From NCBI GenBank assembly GCA_023238725.1, contig CM041546.1, positions 13,632,528 to 13,696,527 of the forward strand: a DNA stretch of 64,000 nucleotides, read 5' to 3'. The position numbers and the translations under genes are program-made. This DNA comes from Scortum barcoo (taxonomy: Eukaryota; Chordata; Actinopteri; Centrarchiformes; Terapontidae). Below are positions 45,099-58,341 of this stretch, piece by piece (the stretch's first letter is position 1; every line of letters begins with the position of its first letter). The notes below the pieces were generated by a model. That model did not search any database. It had not been told where the DNA came from and saw only the letters and a list, made by a program, of their open reading frames with translations.

Positions 45099-48000
45099 TC
45101 ATGATTTTAATATTTCATCTCTCCAGCTCTCTCGATCCCGCCTTTGACGCTTTCGGGCAAGCTCTGGGAAGTATGCGCTGTTGTATGGCCTCTCCCTCTC
45201 AGTTATCTCCCTCTCTGACGTCCCTTTGCCATTCCTCTGGTCGATAAGGGCCTGAGCTCTTCTCCTTTCTTCAGCCTCCCTCTGTAAGCGCTCAGCACGT
45301 AACCGTTCTATGGAGCTGGAAAAGAGAGTAAAGACATTTACATCATATTTATTCACATCATAACATTCACAAATAAAATGCCACTAAAAGAACTGTTCAC
45401 AGTTGACAGAGGTACAAAATCACATGGGAATAATCAGACATTTGGGGAAATATGCTTATTCACTTTCTTGCTGAGTTAGATGAGAAGACAGACGCCACTC
45501 TCACATCTTTAGCAGCTTAGTATAACATAAAGACAGAAAAAAAGGACTTTCCAAAGGTAATAAAACCCGCCTACCAGGACCTCCAAAGCTCACTAATGAA
45601 CACGTTATATCTCATTAGTTTAATCTGCACAAAAACTATTACTTGGCTGGGAGCAGGTGCCAGGCAACCAGTACTCGACTCTAGTTACTGGACCCTGCAA
45701 ACAAATAATCTACTACAAAACACTGTTTTCTGACACCAGTTTTTGTACATTAAACAAGCGAGCTATAACATGTTGCATTCATTGCTGAACTTTAGAGGGG
45801 CTGGTTGTGACCTTTGTACAGTGCCAGGCTAGCTGTTTCCCCTCACTTCCAGTCTTTATGCTAAGCTAAAGCTAACCACCCTGCACTGCCTGTACCGGAA
45901 TCTTAATTTGGCTTTTCAATATGAAAAAAAAAAAAAAAGAAAAACAGTATTCGCTCTTTTGTTTTTCCTTTTTTTCATATAGACTGTAACAATCAGAAAA
46001 TCAATTGACATGCCTTTTAGTGATGATTTCGACCACATCAGTCAAATGCGAAAGAGTCCAATTGAGTTCACTTTGAAATAGCCTAATAACTTCTCGTATT
46101 CAACAGGTTAAGCTTATTATGGTCTTGTACCTCCCTTTAATAATAAAATTGTTCAATCTTAAGTGTAAACAAATAAGTAAACTAGCTAAAGAAATCTTAA
46201 ATAGCAAGATAAAAAGATTTTTGGCTGATATGCCTTCAGCCTCTCTTTACAGCACAACAAACAGCTAATAGGTCTCAAGCCAAGATAGGTCTGTATTTAT
46301 CACAAAAAATGACAGTTCGACCTAAAGAACCTGAGAGGTCTCTGACTGATGATTAGAATGGTCAGGGGGCAGCTCTAATATTTAGTGTACAGACCTGAGA
46401 GTGGGATCAAGTTTCTCATCTAACCCCCTGCAAGAAAATCTGTTACTAGACTGAAACTGATCTACTAAATTAAATGGTCATTGAAATGCTTCAAGATTTG
46501 CTATGAGTTATGATTTTATTATTATATAATTGACTGTCTTACCTCTCTCCACTGCTTATCCTTTCCCCTTTGTGTCTTTTCTCACTTTTCTTGTTCTTGT
46601 GGTGTTTTTTCTCTTTTATAGCAAGCGCTTTCTTCATATCTTTCAATGGGTCCAAACTATCTTTCAGTCTGCGATCTTTCTTCTCTTTCTCCTCTTCACT
46701 TATTCCCTTCCTCTTTTCTCTGTCTTTCCTCTCTTCTTTCTCTTTCCTCTCTTCTTTGTCTTTGCTGGTTTTCATGTACCACGGAGTGACCTCAGAGCCT
46801 GGTTGAGGTCCTAGAGACACCAGCAGACCAATGGCTCGTTCCTGTTTCTCCTGGAAAAAAAAAGAGAGGAAGGAAAAAAGCGATTAAAATATGTTGTGTG
46901 GTGACAGAGGAGCCAAACAGTAGAAGGGGAAAAACAGTAAAAAGATTTCATTTTCCTTCAGGTAATCAGCAACATTTTGACCTTTTCTAAGATTAGATGA
47001 TAAACTCTGATCACATTCTTATACTTCAACTCTTTGCTCTGAAATACCAATTTTGTGTCTCCTGGAGTCATTTATCTAACTCTCTGTCAGCATGAATTTG
47101 CCCCTCGTGCTCTGACTGTTTACCTGTCTGCATACTGAAGCTGTGCTACATCCAGAATATATTTTTATCACGAGAAGAGACAGACCACTTCCACTAATTT
47201 TAACAAACCAGCATCTTGACTGAATGAGTAAAGTTGAACAGAAACTAGAGTGACCTGGATCATAATCTCACGACCTGTTAAATTTGTATTTGTTCATACC
47301 AGACGTGGTAGTTCAGAAAAGACGTTTCTGTTGCTTTTTCATGTTTTTATCATTTAAAATGATCACTACAACACTAACAGAAATTAAATCTGGAAAATGC
47401 CGATATCAATCTAATATTAGGTGAGATTAAAAGTTCATTCTTGACCTAAAAAAGAACAGTTTAAAAAAGTAATCAAAGGTCCACTTGTTTTTTGTGGAGC
47501 TTTAATATATATGGAGGTGATTGATCAGATCAACGCTAATACTTTAATCCCTAAATCAATACAAATGCCAAGTGATAATAACTAATTAATCTTCTTAACA
47601 AGTTAACAAACTTCAGAAAAACCAAGCAAGTGGACGCTATAATTGTTTTTGTAAAAAAAAAGAAAAAAGATTTATTTATTACGTCACCTTACTGATACAA
47701 AAAAATTTTTGAAAAAATTATTATTTGTGAATAAGCCGTGCAGAAATAATGACTAAAGAGCTCAGAGATGTAGCAAATATCTATAAAATGAGAAAAGCCC
47801 CTGCAGTGTCCTCAGTATATATGGTAAACTGCCATATTCATACTCTTCCTGTCATAACCAGTGAGGTTCCTTGACGGCAATCTGCAGAGTAACTGGTTCA
47901 TATTTAAACTGAACAGCACTGGAGCTTACGCAACTGGAGTTATTGTTTCACTGTAAAGCCAGAAAAGGCAAAATAAAATCATGGAAAGCAGAAAACAAGG

Positions 48001-50161
48001 AAACATGGAAAACAGAAAACAGTCACAGATGAATTATCGATCAGGCAATCATGGACAGGAGTTTTGAACTTTTCAGGGTAAGCCACATGAGTGACAGAAG
48101 AAGAAGCACTATCACCTTTTCATCTTTCTTTTCCTTCAGATACTCCTCATTCCCCTTCTTCTCTGAGGACTCTTCCAAGGTAAAAAGATTAAGATGCTCC
48201 AGAGCTCCACTTCGCTCTTCATCATCGTTGCCATCTCTCGTTTCTCCTGCTGACGTGAGAGCAGCTCTGGCTTTCCTTCTCAGATACTCTGTACGTGCCT
48301 GTGGAGAGGAAGAGCTGTTATTCCAAAGTAGACCAATAAAGAACAATAAAGACTTCATTATAAGGCATCGTATAACAGTAACTCCATAGGGTGGGATATG
48401 CCTCCTTCTGATTAAGTCTTGTTATTGATTTATTGTAACTTCTGCATCAACCATAACACTTTTCATTCTTACTGTTTGTGGTATCTTACAAAGACACTTT
48501 AAAAATACTGCAGCAAAACTCTGTCTAGTAATATTCAAATGATATCACTGGAAATTAAAACATGAAAACTATGTTCACTACAAGATTTGTACTGATTTCA
48601 AAAAGACAAAATACATTGTTATTACTCTTTATTGAATTCAGTATTGAAGTTTTTTAAATGTGAAATTCCTCTAAATATACACAGTCCAGTTGAAGGGTCT
48701 GAGCTTACAACCAAAACTATGATTTGTCATCTCTTTAGCCAACTGAACTGCTTTTACAATTCAGTACAGTCACTACGAATCACTTATTTATACTTCTGTT
48801 CATTTGCCAGGCATTTGTATTTCTGGATGTCTTAATATCACACCCTCTTGTGAGGCTGTCTCATGTTGTTGTCACATATTTCACCCTGATGAGGGCAGAG
48901 CAGTAGCAAACATTTGAGGAATAAAGCTGGTAATGTTGTAAGAGTTGTGTAATTTTGACTTCAGCTGAGGCTCATACTGGTCAGCACCTTTCTGTAAGTG
49001 TGTTCTTCAAGTTAAAATGTCAAACATTCAGCTCAGATATTAATACACAGCTGCTAATACAGAGTGTGAATTAGAGTTGAAGAAACATGACTTGTGTACA
49101 CACATTTAACTTATTTAATTATGTTTTACATATTAATATATACACCTATTTTACCACATACTTGTTCTGCTTTTCAAAGTGGACCTGTACTCACTCACAT
49201 GGATTCATAACGGCCCTAGATAAACTGCATTAGATCTACTTGAGGCTCACCTGTCCCCGTTTTCACCTGCCTGCTTTTCTCTGTCAGTGGCCGGTCTGAG
49301 TAAGAAAAGAATGTGTCCCAGGAACTCACCAGGAAAGTAAGATTATACTGGCCTGATGGCTTCACTGCACCATACATGCAGGCTACTGTAGGTACAGTCA
49401 GTTACCTTTTACTCTAATAACTGAAATGATTTCTTCTTCAATAAATACATTTACGTTGTGAATATCAGTATCAGTATCTGCTTATATCTTTTTCAACTGT
49501 AGAAATTAATAACATTATATCTAATGATTCACTGATACCAGCCAATACACACACACTAATCATAACCTGTATATAAAGATTCAATTTCATATGATATTAT
49601 ATATAATGTGTTATTATATATGACAGATTTTAGATATCTTTATATGCAATCAGTGACACCAACATACTCATTTTTGCCACTTTAGTACTTCTAAATAAGC
49701 TATGAAGTTGAATATCTTTGACTTTATGACTGCCGTTTCCAGGCATTTAACTTGAGCTCCTAGAAACTGAGATTGTTTTTTACATTTGGTGGACTAAAAT
49801 ATATGGAGATGAATTAATAGTATCTCACAGCCTAAGTGAGACCTGACCTAGAGTTTTATCTTCAATAATGGAGAAACATAGTGATGTTTAAATCTGGAGC
49901 AAAACCTTTGGGGCTTTTAGTGAAGTTAATTAGAGTTTACACGTTTTACTGTGTCTGATTATCACAACACAGAGCTGCTAGTGTTGGAGGTGGACTCTGG
50001 GTGTTGGAGGTGGACTCTGGGGGGGTCACCTCTTGCTCGGCCCGCTCCACGCGACGCTTGGCCTCGCGCTCCTCCTCGGCTGCTTGGGCCTCGTCCCTCC
50101 GCACGCGCGCGACATTGTCTTTGTTGCGAACGTGCCAGCTCTTCTTCGGAAGAATGTTCAT
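45099..50161 (-). CDS. leng1: Leukocyte receptor cluster member 1 homologue
   Basis: Small, highly charged, probably nuclear protein with an N-terminal Cir_N (CBF1-interacting co-repressor N-terminal) domain; its precise role is not established. Four coding exons: 50161-50030, 48298-48116, 46850-46543 and 45315-45099, all in phase, giving 279 residues against 264 in human. Exon 1 starts MNILPKKSWHVRNKDNVARV, almost identical to human. Exon 2 begins ARTEYLRRKAR, exon 3 contains AIGLLVSLGPQ and a long Lys/Glu-rich helix (KDKEERKEKEERKDREKRK), and exon 4 has IERLRAERLQREAEERRR and NSAYFPELARKR. The lysine/glutamate bias probably reflects a single alpha helix. It lies next to tmc4, as in mammals. 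Confidence 0.93.
45441..45905. mobile_element. Degraded large-TIR repeat in leng1 intron 3
   Basis: Recognisable pieces are AGACATTTGGGGAAATATGC (45437-45456), GAGTTAGATGAGAAGACAGA, CTAATGAACACGTTATATCT, and the reverse-oriented CAGTCTTTATGCTAAGCTAA near 45851. From memory these belong to a very abundant percomorph repeat with long inverted ends (GGGAAATACGCTTATTCGCTTTC type). The copy is heavily mutated and carries no reading frame. Confidence 0.6.
49981..50020. repeat. Two perfect 20-bp tandem copies beside the leng1 exon 1 donor
   Basis: GTGTTGGAGGTGGACTCTGG is present twice without mismatch, inside leng1 intron 1 and about 10 bases downstream of the exon 1 donor site. A recent duplication is the simplest reading. 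Confidence 0.9.
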
Positions 50162-51123
50162 GGCTGTTGTCCTGGAGACGGTTGCTACCGCCCGTTAGCG
50201 CTCAGCTCAGATTAGCCGGCTAGCGTCCGACTGGGGTGAGAATGAGCTATGAAAACTGTCAAACACACAATTTTGTTCTGAAAACCGCAACGTTTGTAAC
50301 AGATGGGCGCGGGGAAAGGAGTACGGCTGAAAATTAGCCACAAATGAAGACATAAAATATAGAAACACCGCCGTTTTGGTGTCAGTTGGCTTTCAGTAAA
50401 GCTAACGATAGCTAAGATTTACTACACTTGAACATAAACAACACAGCGGCAGCGGGACTCGGTAAAGTAACTCCCTCACGATGCGCTCATGATTTGAACG
50501 CTTTAACATATATATAAACAAAACACGGGACGCAGACACTGTCACTGACTTGGTGGCAGAAGAGTTTCCCTTTCTAGCAGCTGCAGGAGCCCACAGGAAC
50601 AAGTTTACACCAACAGGAAGTAAACATTACAGCTTCTTACAACACTACAACATGACACCAGAGGGAGCTATAATTCATCTAATTTTATTCTAAAGAAAAA
50701 AGACAACTATTTTCACGGACAGACGAAAGTGGTTAAAGTTATTGGCATGCAGAACAAAGGCACTCTTTGCAAGGAATTTATGTTATTTAACTGTATACTG
50801 CTGAGTTAATAATGATCACATAATAATTTCCCTTTTTCAAAATTTCCTAGAAAACATACAGATGGGTGACAAATCAAATGGAAAACCTGAATGAAGTGCT
50901 GAAGTTGTGGTGGCCAACACATCACTAAGATACTTTATGTTATTTTTTTTCTTTGAATCTGTCATCTGTCTGATCTGTCAAGAAACACAGCATCTATAAT
51001 TCAACAGTTTTGTTAGATGATTGTCTGCTTAACTCCGCACTGGATACAGTCCTTTCACATGACTCATCATGTTGTTTCATGTGTACAAGGTCGTATAAAC
51101 TAAACACGGTCTATGTGTTGCGT
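50162..51123. other. leng1 promoter region and tmc4 3' UTR
   Basis: The 450 bases next to the leng1 ATG are moderately CpG-rich and probably hold its promoter. A minus-strand AATAAA at 50684-50689 is the likely polyadenylation signal of tmc4, about 435 bases beyond its stop. No other gene is seen. Confidence 0.45.
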
Positions 51124-54100
51124 TCAGTCCTGGGCTCCGGCTGTGTGTTTTGGTATCAGAAGTTGTCGGCTCAGCTGCTCGATCTGCTTGACCAAGAACT
51201 GCTTGTCACGGCCCTCCTGTGAGCCAAAGACTGAATTAGTAAAACTGAACCTACATATTGTCAAAATGAAAGGCAACATAAGTCTTTGCGTTACAATACA
51301 GGTATACAGCGAATTGCAAACAACTTACCAGTTTAAGCTGAGCTTTAAGCAGGGAAACATGTTTTCCATAGACAGAGGCTAAGGCTATGACATAACACAT
51401 CACCACACTGCAAAGGAGAAAGGAGACATGATTGTACATCATAAAATGAGAAGTGAATATGATATGCAGGTAAAATTCTATATTACTGCACTCTATATGA
51501 AAGATTAAGTGCAATACTGTAAATATCAGAATAATGATCCAACAGTAAGCAGAATTTCACTTACCAAAAAAATACAAACAGAGGGATGGAGAATGCCTGG
51601 GAGCCAATGAAGAAAAGAAACTCCTTTGTAGTTTTTGGGAGTTTGTGGAAAGAGGTTGGGACAATCGACCACATGCTGGAGAGGAAACGGAAAGGACCGC
51701 AACCCAAAGATGGATGGATCCTGGTTGGACAGAGGGAAACACTTGTCTTTAGTAATGTAATATTAACTGGAAAATGCTTTTTAAACACTTTTTTTTATTA
51801 AACCCAATCCAGCCAAATATCTTAAAATCCTTTACCTTCTGACCTGCAGAGTAAAAACTTCAATGTTCACTTTTAATGCTGTTTCACAATAATTATCTCT
51901 CGCTGCCAATATTAAATAAAAAGCACTTCTGTTACGATTGTTGCAGAGGAGAAGGCAGCAACCAGGACTCACACAGCAACACTGTAAATCATGACCACTG
52001 TGGCAAGGATCCAGCCAAACAGGAGGACCATCAGGAAAAAGAAGGCTGAGGTGGTGGAGCGAAACGTCTTCAGTGCCGGTCGACAGTTATAGAAGAGTGT
52101 GATCTGAGGAGGAAAGTAGAAAATGGAGATGTGAGAAAGGGTCACTGGCACAAAAAAGAGTTGGTGAATGACTTCAATGTCGGCGTTGTTAAAGCAACAT
52201 CTTCACCCTCTTGCAGTGGAACAGGATGACAAACTTGATGGCATTGATGATTGGCAGCAGAGGGCAAAAGAGAGCTCCTATCCAAACCACAGTCTGACCA
52301 TAAACCAGCCCAAGCACGTTGGAGGAGACTACAAACTCCTGCCGGCCCACCCACTGAACCAGCTTGTTGGACCAGTTGTCCACCACCATCCTGAAACACA
52401 AAAACACAGAACAATCACAATGCTGAATGTCTCTGTTTTCGTTATTTCTTTTCTTTTCCAAATGTTCATTTACACAATGTAAAGGTACCTGCGTGGAAAC
52501 TCGACCAGGATGAGCACAGCAATGTTGATGAGGAAGTCAAATATTGTTAGCTTGTACATCTCCTGTCCTACACGTGTTTCCCAGCACTGCATGATGAGAC
52601 AAACATGAAAAGATGAGCCTGTCTTACAATATATAAATGTATAAAAGATGAACCTTGCTCTCGTGGTGCAGTAGAAAACCTTTCTCAGTTATTATTATCA
52701 TTTAATCTTCTTTCCTCATCCTGATGACTAACAAGTGTTTGGGAAACCAAAACTTGATCTGTTAGTTTCCCTCTTTCACTTTTGCAGGTATCTACCATAG
52801 TCCTCAGTTTACCCAGCTAACTTGGAGTTTACACGCACTGTCTCTGCAATGCGTTGATGCAAAAACAAACTGCAAACAAATTCCTTTGTATATGTAAACA
52901 CGGCCATAACAGGAAAGTTAGATTAGAAAAGCAAATATTCTAGCCAGGCTGCAGCTCTGCATTGTATTTGTTATCTCAGACCCTTTCAAGCTGATGGAAC
53001 ATTTCTCACAGCTTGGACAGTCCTTCCTTCCTATCTATGTAGAGGAAGCATCTTTAAAAGTTCATTCACATGCACTAAAGTAGTTTAATTACCGGGTAGT
53101 CTTCATAGTTATATTGGCACAGGTTACAATTTTCGCTGATGGTCTCCCTCTTACAGGTGATCTGACTCCACAGGGTCAAGAGGAGAACACCCAGACTCAC
53201 CAGACGAAGGAACACTGCCCTTGAAATGAAAGATAAATGACGAGTCAAACAAATTGTGACACTGACACTATGTTTTATAGATTTAGGTGATTAGAGATCA
53301 GTAATTTTGATTATTTAGTTTAAACCTATGTTACAGAGTAACACCAGGTTATAAAGCTGTGTTTACGCCCTCTGTGGTTAAACCTTTCGAGTCTGGTTCG
53401 CTTCGGAAGTTAGCTCATTAGAGAAAAGGTAAAAACGTAAAGCCTCATTTTCAAATTAAGAGTTTACATTTCATGAACATATGATGAGCTTATAAAATAC
53501 AATACAATATGTGTGGTAATTTGTCACCGGTGTCAGATGCCCATTACATTCTAACTGTTTTGTGGTTGTGATGGTTTTATCTAAATAATTGTGAAAAAAA
53601 TTACTAAAACTTTTTGTTGCAGAACTGTTGCAGAACAGAAAAAAATCTTTCCTCTCCCATTAATCATCCTTAAATCGTATTACTTTTACTTGAAATTAAG
53701 TATTTTTACATTGCTTTCTCTTTTGTAGCAGTTTTTTTTTTTTAGCTTTTTATCATTCACAAACACAAACAAACTACATGGGAATGCTCTGACACACTCT
53801 CTCATATAAAACAGCAGTGCAAACCTTAATAGTGCCACTATGACTGTGGTGCTGGGGCTGTATCGCTCCACCAAGGCAATCTGGTCACACAGCATTGGCA
53901 CCACAAAGTTTCCAGCGGTGATGACAATGGAAGGTAGATACTCAAAAATCAAACCTAGAATCCCTTTCTCTCCGCTCTTTACCTGTTTACCAGATATGGG
54001 AGCCAAAAGGTAATTTTTCAGACCCAAGAGCACATAGCCATCATCACTCCACTTTTACATCATTTACCTGGCTGAAGCTGGTGGCCACAAAGATCCCAAA

Positions 54101-54644
54101 GAAGGCTGCTATAATGAGCCCAAGTGCAAGGACACCCATAGAAACACGTAGAGAGTATAAAATAAATTTTTTCGACAAAGTCAGAGCGGCTGCTCTTTTC
54201 TTTATTCTTTCCTCCTCCAGATCCACCTGACAGAGAGAGAGAGAGAAAGTCGAGGTCATCATGCAACATGTAACAAACAGGAAATGACTAAAAAACTACA
54301 ACATGTACATCACATCTCTCTTTTTCCAAACTGTCCTCCATCCATCTAAGTAGGACAGATCCCCTCTGACCTGTAGCTGGTAGTGGATGTTTTTCTGCTT
54401 CAGTTTGGTAGCTTGGTCTCCAAGGCAACCGTAGTCCCAGCTGGTGAACACAATCATGCTGTAGTTGCCCACAGCGCTGCCTCCTGTTGCCACAGCAACC
54501 CGTGCTGCAGTACCCATGCTGTGTGAGCAACCAGTCAGGGAAGAGGATACAGATGCAGGTCAAGGGGGCTGAACTTATGACTCAGGCTTTTAAATGTCAT
54601 TCTGTTTAATTCACTTATTGACCTGAACCTCACTGAGATGGCTG

Positions 54645-54685
<41 letters not shown>

Positions 54686-57600
54686 GCAGGATCTTGATTG
54701 TTACTGCTGGGTTCTGAGACTGACCGTACTATGATACAAATGAGAGACAAACAGCGAAGTAGAAGACAGCAGTGAAGAGGTAGGCCAGTGGGATGTTGTA
54801 GGAGAAACTGCTGTCCGCAACCATTGTGTTGTTGTAGTAGCCATAAAACATGTATGAATACTCCATGAAGCCCTGAACAAAGAGGAGAGAATGGTCACTC
54901 AGCATGTCTAATATACTTAATGTTCATGGGATGAGGTTTACTTGTTTTGTTGAAGAATGTGCATGGAAATAGCCTGCTTGGATATTGATCATTAACTTTT
55001 ATTTTGAAATATTCCCTTGTACATTCATCCATGTACATAGCCTGCTCAACTTTATAACTTACCTTTTTTTAACATTTTATTGTAGTATAGTTTAGTAGTA
55101 TTGTAGTATGTAGTCAAGAAAATGGCCACAGATGCCACACTGGATATGTGTGGGACCATTTTTTGGACAGGAGCAGCGGCTTCCTGAAGTCCTGCTGTCA
55201 CCGTGAAGTTGCCAGGCAACCAGTGAAGACTTAAGAAAATCACTCCCAAACTTTTTTGAAACATTGTTTGCTGCTTAGATTAAACAAAGAGGTAACGTGT
55301 GAATTAGTGAGTCTAGACGTACTGTTGGATTTGGTGGATTTTGTTACCGTGACGCAGGGCTAGGTGAGCTGTTTCAACTTATATTTACCATACTGAAGTG
55401 AAAATGGTACAAATCTTCTAATCCAACAGCACCTTGCTACAGGTCACTGTGTAAGAACTGTGTCAAAGAAGTATAACTACAGGCATTATCCAAAAAAAGC
55501 CTCTTGTAGCCTAAGTTTTTTTTTTTCAAACGAAAAAAAACGAAAAAAGAATCATGAAGTCCAATAATAACATATGTTTTACTATATTATGTCTCATAGC
55601 TCACTGCAATGATGCAGTTTCTCACCGTTCCAGAAAGTAAGTCAAGGAAGTAATTATAGAACATCACCAAGCCTGGAGGATTAGGGTTGTATGCCATGCA
55701 CGCATCTGGACCTGCAAAACACCACACAAGAAAAACTATATGATCTCTACATGCATTCTCAGAGATCACAGTATTTCTACAGGCTTCCCTGCACCTCTCT
55801 GAACATTATAGGTCATGTGGGTCTAATGTTATAAGAATAACAGATAGAGAGAAAGAGAAGGGAAGTAAAAGCTGCAGTGGTGATTACATGCAGGCCAGTG
55901 GCTCACTTGATAGCAGAGGCAGAGGATGTTAATCCCTACACTGTCATCGAGATAAATCTAGTTCCCTCACACAGCTTTTAAAAATCAAAGGGTTTTATTT
56001 GATAAGATGGGAAATCCTCCATATGCATATACTGACGCATTCTCTTGTGAACACGACTAAGGGCAAAATGATAAAACTGCTTTAAGGTTGGAAAGTAAGT
56101 GGGAAAGTAGCTTAACTTCTTCAACATTATATTTTACACTTACTCACAGATAAACCTCAAGTAATTACATTCTTATTTAGAGACCATTTGGGGAATAAAT
56201 CTTCTGTTCATACACCAGTGATACTTTCTTCATTTTATTTCTGTGGGGAATACCACGGCTGGTACTGCTGTCTGTACATTTACTCCTATGAAACCCTCTG
56301 AGGCTGGGCTGTTGTCTGGAAACAGCTCTGAGAAGGCCTCCTGTTTATATTCAAAAGAACTGTGCTAAAACGTCAATACAGGGAAATGAAGACCTGTGAA
56401 AACACAACAAGCTGCAGCAAAATCAAATGTTGAACTGTAGTCGTTACCAGTAGTGTTAACAATGCTGGTCTCAACAGATCTGAAGACGATGCTGGGGATG
56501 AGGACAAGTCCAGCAATCAGTGAAAAGGAAACAAAGTTGAGGACCACCAAGAATCGCAGGAACAGGAAGTAAGACTGGACGCCGCCTCCGAAGTTCCCTG
56601 CGTAAGGCAAAGGGACATCATTTGATTAAAAGTGCAACAACGGATTAAACCACATGTTTTAAATGAACACATTTCTTTTACCATACTATGCATAGAGGAT
56701 ACCTGATATTATAGAGAATACCACCAGATAATATTGGTTAAAGGTTTACCTCCAATCTTTTGCAAAGTCTTCCTCCACAGTGTGAAAAACTGAACAAATT
56801 CTCTGGAGTTGTTTTTGAGTTTACGCATAGACTTAATCTTGTTCCGTTTCCAGGATTCTCTGCTGGAAACCACAGACACCTGCATCTGCTGTACCTGCCT
56901 GCAATGGACATGTGACACTTTAATGACTCTGGAGAAACTATTATGTTATACATTTATTGGTAACACTTTATTTTATGTGTCTATAATTTTCAAATTTTTC
57001 ATTTCCTCAAAAGAAATATTTACTCTGCTTCTAATAAAAGGGAAATAAGTGACAGTGTTCAGTTGGTGCATTTCTAATGTCAAAATTAGTATTGTTTTTA
57101 TTAAGATGTGTACCTTTGCGTCCTCTCAAAAATGTATTTAGTTTATTGTGACTTCACTGTATGCGCAGAGTTTAGAAGGCTGTTTTCATGCTCATCTACT
57201 GAAGGAGGAAATTTTGTGTTTGTGCTCACCTTAAAAGAAAAAAACATGCAGATTCTAACTAGTTTATGCAGTCATAATGAACTCAACAGGCTTGGATCAA
57301 ATATCCAAGTGTGATGTGAAAACGGAAAGCCGCAAGCACACACAGTACACTAATTCCACAAGAATAGACTTAAACCTGCAATAACAGCTCTTTCTTTTAA
57401 GTTGATATGGGTAACTTGCAATTATTTACACATCTGGCTGTTATGGAAGAACATTATCATTCATTTGGAGTTATGTAAAATGCAAGCCCAATATTGGCTC
57501 AGGATGTTTTAGTTCTGTTTTTGATATCAACCAGCTGAGGGAAGTATTTTACTCTTTGGCTGCCCAGTGGTCCGCTACGTTCACCAGCTGAGTGCTGAGC

Positions 57601-58341
57601 AGGTACAGTGAGATTTTAAAGCAGAAACCACATTATATGAGTGATTAGAGAAAGGCAAAACATTAAAGTTGTGGAATATGTGAAGCTGAGGAGAGAAGCA
57701 GATTTGGGTGATCTCTCTATTTAAAGTACCCCTATCATATTATTTTCTTTTCATATAATTGTTATTAAAAATGTATGAGAGTCCTTTTCAATTATATTTC
57801 ATAGCAAAGCACCGTCGGTTGTTGTGAAACGTGTCTGGAGGGGATCTTTTAATTAACAACCTATAATAAAAAATACACCACCAAACATTCAGAGGTAGGT
57901 TTCATACCGCACAGATCTTTTCAGTGCCATAGACAGAGGGGTGCTCCTGAGGTCCCGGGGCACTGCACTGTTGCCCTCTTCATCCTCCTCCACAGGTGTC
58001 GAGCTCCAGTTGAACTGAGGGTAATTGTGATTGGACACTCGGGATGAAGCCCGTCGCGACCTCAGCGACTGCTGGACACCAGGGTAACCGTTCCCTGTGA
58101 GTCAGTGAACAAATGAAGGATGGAAAAACAGCAGAGAAAATGATCAAGCCATTTGTGTCAACACAATTCAGTCAGATTAAAAGACGACTCTGTATCAGCA
58201 GTAACATTATTTAGATACTTAGATGTTGAACAAACAAATATGGACGAGTAAATGTGATCAGGGTTAAAAAAAAAAAGAAGACATACCTTCAATATAGTCA
58301 TACACCTCGACTGAGCCTTGTCTCTGTGATTCACTGTCCAT
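51124..58341 (-). CDS. tmc4: Transmembrane channel-like protein 4, with a 2-bp frameshift in exon 6
   Basis: Multi-pass TMC-family membrane protein; mammalian TMC4 is reported as a voltage-dependent chloride channel linked to salt taste. Sixteen coding exons: 58341-58287, 58094-57908, 56898-56750, 56597-56448, 55711-55626, 54872-54725, 54518-54371, 54226-54068, 53982-53825, 53219-53093, 52586-52489, 52390-52207, 52103-51973, 51720-51565, 51407-51329, 51216-51124. The family signature CWETRVGQEMYKL is split from its upstream part at the exon 10/11 boundary. Other landmarks are SYFLFLRFLVVLNFVSFSLI (TM1), FEYLPSIVITAGNF, GLVYGQTVVWIGALFCPLLP and TTKEFLFFIGSQAF. Exon 6 is 148 bp; the neighbouring phases need 3n+2. 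A surplus TC in CTCTC, within the second transmembrane helix, leads to a stop three codons later. Discounting it gives about 701 residues, close to human (712). All other exons are intact, so this is an allele, an assembly error or a very recent lesion. Confidence 0.93.
54645..54682. repeat. (CA)n microsatellite in tmc4 intron 6
   Basis: About 19 uninterrupted CA units lie between the shifted exon 6 and exon 7. Repeats like this are common sites of polymerase slippage and assembly error. Confidence 0.9.

Noticed and set aside
49330..49390. Minus-strand stretch resembling an exon end (QYNLTFL before GTGAGT) in leng1 intron 1
   Set aside because: The upstream frame closes quickly, there is no convincing acceptor, and leng1 exons 1 and 2 already join in phase without it.
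51124..58341. tmc4 as a pseudogene
   Set aside because: Only one 2-bp lesion was found in 16 exons, every splice site is canonical and the family signatures are intact, so an assembly error or a recent allele is more likely than long-term decay.
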